From Clostridia bacterium (lineage in GTDB: Bacteria > Bacillota > Clostridia > Oscillospirales > CAG-272), in contig JAFVXH010000019.1 of assembly GCA_017501225.1 (NCBI GenBank), positions 392,666-456,665 on the forward strand: a stretch of DNA of 64,000 nt. Reading direction: 5' to 3'. Positions 61,602 to 64,000 of this stretch are shown here, piece after piece. Position 1 is the first letter of the stretch. Each line of letters begins with the position of its first letter. A program made the position numbers and the translations under genes. The notes under the pieces are model-generated. The model did no database searches. It was not told the DNA's origin and was given only the letters and a program-made list of their open reading frames with translations.

Positions 61602-62999
61602 TTATTCTTCGTATTGAATTGCGGGATTTTCCAAAATCGTGCCCAGCACGGGACAGTTGCGGAAGGCTTGCTTCCCGACCGTCCGGACGCCTCCAAGCTC
61701 CACCCGTTGCAAAGAGGTGCAGTCGGCAAAGCAGGATGCGGGAATGCGTTGCAGGGCGTTTGGCAGAATGATCTCTGTCAGCGACGAGCAGCCGTAGAAG
61801 GCATTGATCCCGATGGCGGTAAGGCTTGACGTGTCGGGCGCCCCCAGGGTGAGCTGCTCCAGGCGGAAGCAGCCGAAGAACGCATTATCTCCGATACTTG
61901 CAACCGTATTGGGAATGGAAAGCGTGCGCAAGGATTCACAGCCGTAAAACGCGCGCGTGCCAATCGAGGAAATTCCCTCCTCCATGCTCAGATAGGTCAG
62001 CTGACGGAATTCGTAAAACGCATATCTGCCGATGCTCTGACAGGTGGAAAGCAGATTGATCTCTACAAGGCGCGGCGGATAATATCCCATCGAAAAATCG
62101 GGCGAGGTCGCACCGAACAGATAAGCAAGATACGTGTTGTCGGTCTGTGATCCCCCCACGAACGGAAGCGTGAGCACCTCTAAGGACGCACATCCCTCAA
62201 GAGCGCCGATCCCGATTGAAGAAAGCCCTTCTCCAAAGGTCAGGTGCGTCAGCGATGCGCAGTTGTCCATCGCGTGCTCCGCAATGCGCTCAATGCCGTC
62301 TACGTTAATGCTCTGCAAGGCTCGGCAACGGTAAAGCGAGTAAGCACCAAGGGAGCGAATGCTCTGATCCAAGCGGATCGCGATCAGCTCGTTGCAGTCA
62401 AAGAGCGCAAAATCGGGGATCGAGGTAAGCCCGGGACCTATCGACAACAGCTTCAGGCTTGCCACGACGTCGCGTGCGTGATCGTTGTGTGTCGAAGCAC
62501 CGAAAAGATACCCGAGATACTGCGTATCCGTCGACGTTTTTCCAAGGAAGGGCGTGTGCAGAGCCGTCAGTGAGGTGCAGCCCTTCAGGATCCCCGCACC
62601 AAGGCTATGCAGTCCGTTTGGCAAAATCAGCGCTTTGAGCTGCGTCTGATCGGCAAACGCGCCTTGTCCGATCGCGGTGATGGGCGTGCCGTTAAGTCTT
62701 TCGGGAATCGTCACACTGACACCGCTTCCTTTGTATTTGGTAACGGTGATCTCTCCGTTTGTGACGGTATATTCCAGATCCTCCTCCCTTGCCTCCGCAG
62801 CAAGCGCGAACGCCGCGTCAAACTGCTCGTCAAAGCTTTGGGGAGCTTGCGGTCTTGGTGCTATGGTCTGCGCCTGAGTAGGAGCAGTCGTGCTTTGCTG
62901 TGTGCCCGTCCCGTTCCCGTTATTTCCTCCGCAGGATACTGCACCGATGCAAAGAAGGAGGGAAAGCAGAGAGAGCGCGACCGTTTTTTTGATGCTCAT
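61602..62999 (-). CDS. BspA-type leucine-rich-repeat lipoprotein
   Basis: A 465-residue secreted lipoprotein. A signal peptide with lipobox GAVSC (Cys near residue 23) is followed by a Thr/Gln/Pro-rich linker (25-55) and a long array of LRR_5 repeats. Repeats such as LTALHTPFLG, IGTRAFYGCESLRTLSIPNT and IGDNAFFGCFRLEQLTLG run from about residue 90 to the end. These repeats occur in surface proteins that bind host or polysaccharide ligands. It has its own promoter and terminator. The ligand is unknown. Confidence 0.9.
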   Translation of the reverse strand: MSIKKTVALSLLSLLLCIGAVSCGGNNGNGTGTQQSTTAPTQAQTIAPRPQAPQSFDEQFDAAFALAAEAREEDLEYTVTNGEITVTKYKGSGVSVTIPERLNGTPITAIGQGAFADQTQLKALILPNGLHSLGAGILKGCTSLTALHTPFLGKTSTDTQYLGYLFGASTHNDHARDVVASLKLLSIGPGLTSIPDFALFDCNELIAIRLDQSIRSLGAYSLYRCRALQSINVDGIERIAEHAMDNCASLTHLTFGEGLSSIGIGALEGCASLEVLTLPFVGGSQTDNTYLAYLFGATSPDFSMGYYPPRLVEINLLSTCQSIGRYAFYEFRQLTYLSMEEGISSIGTRAFYGCESLRTLSIPNTVASIGDNAFFGCFRLEQLTLGAPDTSSLTAIGINAFYGCSSLTEIILPNALQRIPASCFADCTSLQRVELGGVRTVGKQAFRNCPVLGTILENPAIQYEE

Positions 63000-63028
63000 A
63001 AGACACCGTCCTTTCCGATACTGAGTCT

Positions 63029-63057
63029 ATTATATCACAAAAAAGTCGGCGTGACAA
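63029..63057 (-). promoter_or_regulatory. Sigma-A promoter of the LRR lipoprotein gene
   Basis: On the minus strand TTGTCA (63052-63057), 17 bases, TATAAT (63029-63034). Confidence 0.78.
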
Positions 63058-63108
63058 GTCAAATCGGCGGACAATTTACATTTCTTTCGTGCAGGTCACA
63101 AAATCCGC

Positions 63109-63137
63109 TTGTATTCACTCACACAAAATGGTATAAT
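63109..63137 (+). promoter_or_regulatory. Sigma-A promoter of the RluA-family gene
   Basis: TTGTAT (63109-63114), 17 bases, TATAAT (63132-63137), back to back with the LRR gene promoter. Confidence 0.78.
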
Positions 63138-63167
63138 AATAGCATCGATAAGAAAGGAGGAGCCCGT

Positions 63168-64000
63168 ATGGAATTCAGGATCACCCGTAAGGATGCGGGA
63201 AAAACCGTCCGCGAATTTATCACGGCATATCTGCCGATCTCCTCCAAAATGCTCAAATATCTCAAGTATCGGGAAAACGGCATCTGCGTGGACGGGGTGC
63301 GGCGTACCGTGCGTTACCGCCTCTCCGAGGGTGAGCTTCTCTTTCTTGCGACCGAGGACACCGAGAGCGCGCCGATTCTTCCCGTTGATCTTCCGCTGGA
63401 GATTCTGTACGAGGACGAAGATCTGGTCGTTCCCGCAAAGGGCGCGCAAATGCCGACGCACCCTTCTCACGATCATTACGGGGATACCGTGGCAAACGCG
63501 CTTGCCTTCCGATACGCGAATATGGGAGTTCCCTTCGTATTCCGCCCCATCAACCGCCTTGACCGAAACACCAGCGGACTGTTGCTGATCGCGCGGAATA
63601 AGATGGCTGCAGGGCGGCTTTCGCGCGCAATGCAGGAGGGCGTGATCCGTAAGAGCTATCTTGCGGTCCTTGAAGGCGAGCTGAGTCCTGATCGCGGTGT
63701 GATCGACGCACCGCTTCACCGCACGGCGCAAAGCATCATCGTGCGCGAGGTATGCACAATCGATACACCCGACGCCGAGATCGCCAAGACAGAATACCGC
63801 GTCTTAGCGCGAGGAGGCGGCTTTACGCTGGTACAAGCCTTCCCGATCACGGGAAGAACGCATCAGCTCCGCGTGCATTTTGCACATCTTGGGCATCCGA
63901 TCGTGGGAGACGATCTCTACGGCTCTCCCTCACCTTACATCGCACGGCACGCTCTGCACGCGCATACACTAACCTTTCCGCATCCCGTGACGCAGGAACG
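63168..64000 (+). CDS. RluA-family pseudouridine synthase (3' end outside window)
   Basis: The first 277 codons are present and the frame is open at the window edge. It has an N-terminal S4-like part (SSKMLKYLKYRENGICVDG) and the catalytic motif RPINRLDRNTSGLLLIAR, with the active-site Asp and Asn in place of the more usual His before RLD. GRTHQLRVHFAHLGHPIVGD and HALHAHTLTFPHP follow. It isomerises uridines in 23S rRNA or tRNA; the target within the RluA/C/D group is not determined. AAAGGAGG lies 7 bases before the ATG. Confidence 0.93.
   Translation, partial: MEFRITRKDAGKTVREFITAYLPISSKMLKYLKYRENGICVDGVRRTVRYRLSEGELLFLATEDTESAPILPVDLPLEILYEDEDLVVPAKGAQMPTHPSHDHYGDTVANALAFRYANMGVPFVFRPINRLDRNTSGLLLIARNKMAAGRLSRAMQEGVIRKSYLAVLEGELSPDRGVIDAPLHRTAQSIIVREVCTIDTPDAEIAKTEYRVLARGGGFTLVQAFPITGRTHQLRVHFAHLGHPIVGDDLYGSPSPYIARHALHAHTLTFPHPVTQE

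Overview
The window is a stretch of bacterial chromosome of moderate GC, densely packed with housekeeping genes, from a spore-forming or recently spore-forming member of the Clostridia. The case for Clostridia rests on several genes: sigK, a yabP-yabQ-divIC block, a SpoVB-type flippase, HemZ, CdaA, a PPi-type phosphofructokinase, a Re-citrate-synthase-like enzyme, and DUF3343 and DUF6062 proteins. Shine-Dalgarno sites are strong, and many promoters are near-perfect TTGACA/TTGCAA-17-TATAAT. I infer an uncultured gut-type lineage near Oscillospirales or Christensenellales, but the sequence alone does not fix this. No rRNA or tRNA genes were seen.

Layout. 1-9.0 kb: a partial Re-citrate-synthase-like gene, a yfcE phosphodiesterase, wecB, a membrane protein of unknown function, PPi-PFK plus an SDR, sigK, and a trmB-nitroreductase-truB operon. 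9.0-10.4 kb: an AT-rich accessory patch with two SHOCT-tailed membrane proteins divergent from a small XRE regulator across a shared palindromic operator. 10.4-11.3 kb: a MITE-like repeat, a degraded copy of the ssrA 3' end, and ssrA (tmRNA). 11.3-28.1 kb: one long minus-strand array. In transcription order it reads cdaA, a short CdaR-like protein, an FAD protein, recJ, relA, dtd, hemZ, a uridine-kinase-like gene, mtaD, spoVB, mazG, hup, rqcP, yabP, yabQ, divIC and smpB. It joins second messengers (c-di-AMP, ppGpp), repair, and the spore/division block known from Bacillus. 28.3-29.8 kb: pncB.

29.9-42.7 kb: a ten-gene purine operon, purE-purC-purF-purM-purN-purO-AICARFT-glyA-purD-purL(Q). It is driven by one consensus promoter and a ZTP (pfl) riboswitch whose 3' end is shared with an intrinsic terminator. 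Two enzymes are unusual. PurF has lost all of its recognisable glutaminase residues, and IMP cyclohydrolase is the archaeal PurO type beside a stand-alone AICAR formyltransferase. purK, purB and purA are not in the window.

42.7-64 kb: a plsC-hisK pair, DUF3343-cysteine desulfurase, eno, recA-recX, ftsK/spoIIIE, rpsO and pnp with structured leaders, two VanY-like proteins (one an apparent pseudoenzyme), mnmM, a DUF6062 Cys/His protein, a HAD phosphatase, a ROK glucokinase, a BspA-type leucine-rich-repeat lipoprotein, and a partial RluA pseudouridine synthase.

The best candidates for new biology are the glutaminase-dead PurF inside a ZTP-controlled operon, the active/degenerate VanY pair, the XRE-SHOCT module, the truncated CdaR-like protein beside CdaA, and the structured pnp leader. 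No CRISPR array, prophage, intact transposase or obvious defence island was found.
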